This document shows positions 5,243-5,861 of a stretch of DNA of 5,861 nt, one piece after another. The notes beneath the pieces are model-generated. The model searched no databases. It worked only from the letters and a program-made list of their open reading frames with translations, and was not told the DNA's origin. The position numbers were made by a program, and so were the translations under genes. Within the stretch, counting starts at the first letter, position 1; each line of letters opens with the position of its first letter. This stretch comes from JAKFDK01 sp036676195 (GTDB taxonomy: Bacteria; Bacillota; Sulfobacillia; Symbiobacteriales; ZC4RG38): NCBI GenBank assembly GCA_036676195.1, contig JAKFDK010000013.1:1-5861 (forward strand). The letters are read 5' to 3'.

Positions 5243-5673
5243 CCCACCATGTGCCATCAGGTTGAAGGCTTGTCGCGACAAGAGATTTTGCCTATGGCAC
5301 GGGACGGCCCCACCGGGGGGGCCATGACCCCTCTGCAAGGGCGGCGGATCTGCCGACGCCCATCATAAACAAAAGTCAGCCGGTCATCGCCAAGCGGCGA
5401 GCGCCAATCACGCGTATGGGCAGCGCTGAAAACCAGGAGTGCCCCTGAGCACCCGGCCGCCCGAGACCAGAGTACCGCCACCTCAAACGAGTCAAGGCGG
5501 ACGGCGGCGTCCTGGTCCCATTACCCGGCTTCCGGACACGTTCCGCCGTTTTCAAACCTAACCGGATACGGAAAGGGTTGCACCTACCCCGCGTGCCTGT
5601 CGTCCGTGCGGCGGACCAAACGGCCGCCTGTCTATCAAACAACCTGATGGGTGAACATGCGGACACGAATCTA
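5215..5673 (-). ncRNA. Candidate structured non-coding RNA or long rny leader, about 460 nt
   Basis: The interval is bounded by a strong promoter and an intrinsic terminator on the same strand and holds no credible protein gene. CCATCAGGTTG near the 5' end (5650-5640) is perfectly complementary to CAACCTGATGG near the 3' end (5264-5254), an 11-bp closing helix just before the terminator. Several local stems lie inside it. GGCGGCC/GG(T)CCGCC closes with a GTTT loop near 5605-5624. GGGACCAG/CTGGTCTC (about 5519-5463) encloses CCGCC/GGCGG. TCGCC/GGCGA closes with a GCTT loop (5400-5387). GGCCCC/GGGGCC lies near 5305-5323, and the 14-base palindrome CTTGTCGCGACAAG at 5269-5282. I looked for signatures of RNase P RNA, tmRNA, SRP RNA, T-box and common riboswitches and saw none. 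Family unknown. Confidence 0.5.
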
Positions 5674-5679
5674 CGCGTT

Positions 5680-5709
5680 ATCATACCGCCGACCAGCACC
5701 TTCTGTCAA
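5680..5709 (-). promoter_or_regulatory. Strong sigma-A type promoter
   Basis: On the minus strand a perfect -35 TTGACA (5709-5704), an 18-bp spacer and a -10 TATGAT (5685-5680). Transcription should start near 5672-5674. The -35 lies 6 bases after the stop codon of the preceding gene. It drives the region upstream of rny and, by read-through, probably rny itself. Confidence 0.85.
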
Positions 5710-5715
5710 GAACTC

Positions 5716-5861
5716 CTAGTCGTTGCCAGCCAACACATCGGATTCCGGCCCCTGCTGGCCGAAAGTGAGGGCAATCCAGCCCGGCAGCCCCAACCCGGGT
5801 ACCAGCCCGGCTTCCAGCCTGGCTGGTACCAGATGGCGCGGGCCGACAGTGAAATGAAAGG
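5716..5861 (-). CDS. C-terminal end of an unidentified protein, cut by window edge
   Basis: The minus-strand frame that ends in TAG at 5718-5716 is open to the right edge, giving 47 complete codons (FHFTVGPRHLVPARLEAG..., ending SDVLAGND). Codon use supports real coding: third positions are mostly G or C while second positions are not. The other two minus frames give Trp/Cys-rich or Ser/Arg-rich translations and look like shadows. The pattern VG....V...L....V..LG.PG.I..LTF is reminiscent of the C-terminal DUF4115 domain of RodZ, a cell-shape protein often encoded near this region in Firmicutes. With fewer than 50 residues this is only a guess. The gene ends 6 bases before the strong promoter at 5709, so the next RNA has independent transcription. 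Confidence 0.55.
   Translation of the reverse strand, partial: FHFTVGPRHLVPARLEAGLVPGLGLPGWIALTFGQQGPESDVLAGND

Noticed and set aside
5141..5338. N-terminal extension of RNase Y to an upstream start
   Set aside because: It would add 66 Gly/Arg/Cys-rich residues ahead of the membrane anchor, and it runs straight through the terminator hairpin and the T6 tract. The GTG at 5140 gives the family N-terminus.
5054..5368. Plus-strand open frames overlapping the rny start and its upstream region
   Set aside because: No ribosome binding site, Pro/Cys-rich shadow translations, and they read across the terminator.
5463..5500. T-box-like GGTGGCGGTAC motif in the upstream RNA
   Set aside because: It departs from the conserved AGGGTGGNACCGCG core, is more than 200 bases before the terminator, and the downstream gene is not an aminoacylation or amino acid gene.
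5215..5673. RNase P RNA, tmRNA or SRP RNA as identity of the upstream RNA
   Set aside because: No GAGGAAAGTCC P4 element, no tRNA-like CCA end or tag frame, and no GGTCAGG/GGAAG SRP helix 8 pattern was seen.
5376..5699. Minus-strand 107-codon open frame in the region upstream of rny
   Set aside because: Its start lies upstream of the predicted transcription start, it lacks a ribosome binding site, and the Arg-rich translation resembles no protein. The region looks like structured RNA.
1..5861. CRISPR arrays, tRNA or rRNA genes, phage or transposase genes
   Set aside because: No spaced direct repeats, cloverleaf sequences, rRNA signatures or recombinase motifs were seen on either strand.

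Overview
This is a GC-rich stretch (roughly 60% G+C by eye) of a spore-forming Gram-positive bacterium. The order rny - ymdB - spoVS is the classic Firmicutes arrangement. High GC, a SpoVS protein nearly identical to those of endospore formers, perfect-looking Spo0A boxes and frequent GTG/TTG starts suggest a GC-rich member of the Clostridia or Symbiobacteriia rather than a Bacillus. I cannot name the species.

Every supported gene reads on the minus strand, so the biological order runs from high to low coordinates. At 5861-5716 is the C-terminal tail of an unidentified protein. A strong sigma-A type promoter (5680-5709) starts a few bases after its stop. About 460 bases further on, at 5215-5242, is a textbook intrinsic terminator, and no credible protein is encoded between the two. 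That interval is rich in inverted repeats, and its two ends can pair over 11 perfect base pairs. It is therefore either an independent structured non-coding RNA or a long attenuated leader for rny, whose GTG start is at 5140. RNase Y (5140-3596) is followed by a stable GC hairpin without a U-tract, then by a 176-residue protein of unknown function (3535-3005) closed by an intrinsic terminator.

The gap 3004-2722 holds that terminator, a nested REP-like palindrome and an extended -10 promoter for ymdB (2721-1927, TTG start). YmdB is a metallophosphoesterase genetically linked to RNase Y in Firmicutes. Between ymdB and spoVS (1790-1524) lie three TCGAAA cores spaced exactly 10 bp apart. One of them sits in a full Spo0A-box match, implying sporulation-phase control. 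A GCAA-tetraloop terminator ends spoVS.

The last unit pairs an M19 membrane-type dipeptidase (1379-357, GTG start) with the start of an M17 leucyl aminopeptidase (336 to the left edge), 20 bp apart with a strong ribosome binding site. The two probably work together in peptide or D-amino-acid dipeptide breakdown.

The most unusual parts of the window are the transcribed but non-coding region ahead of rny, the phased Spo0A boxes ahead of spoVS, and the uncharacterised protein between RNase Y and YmdB.
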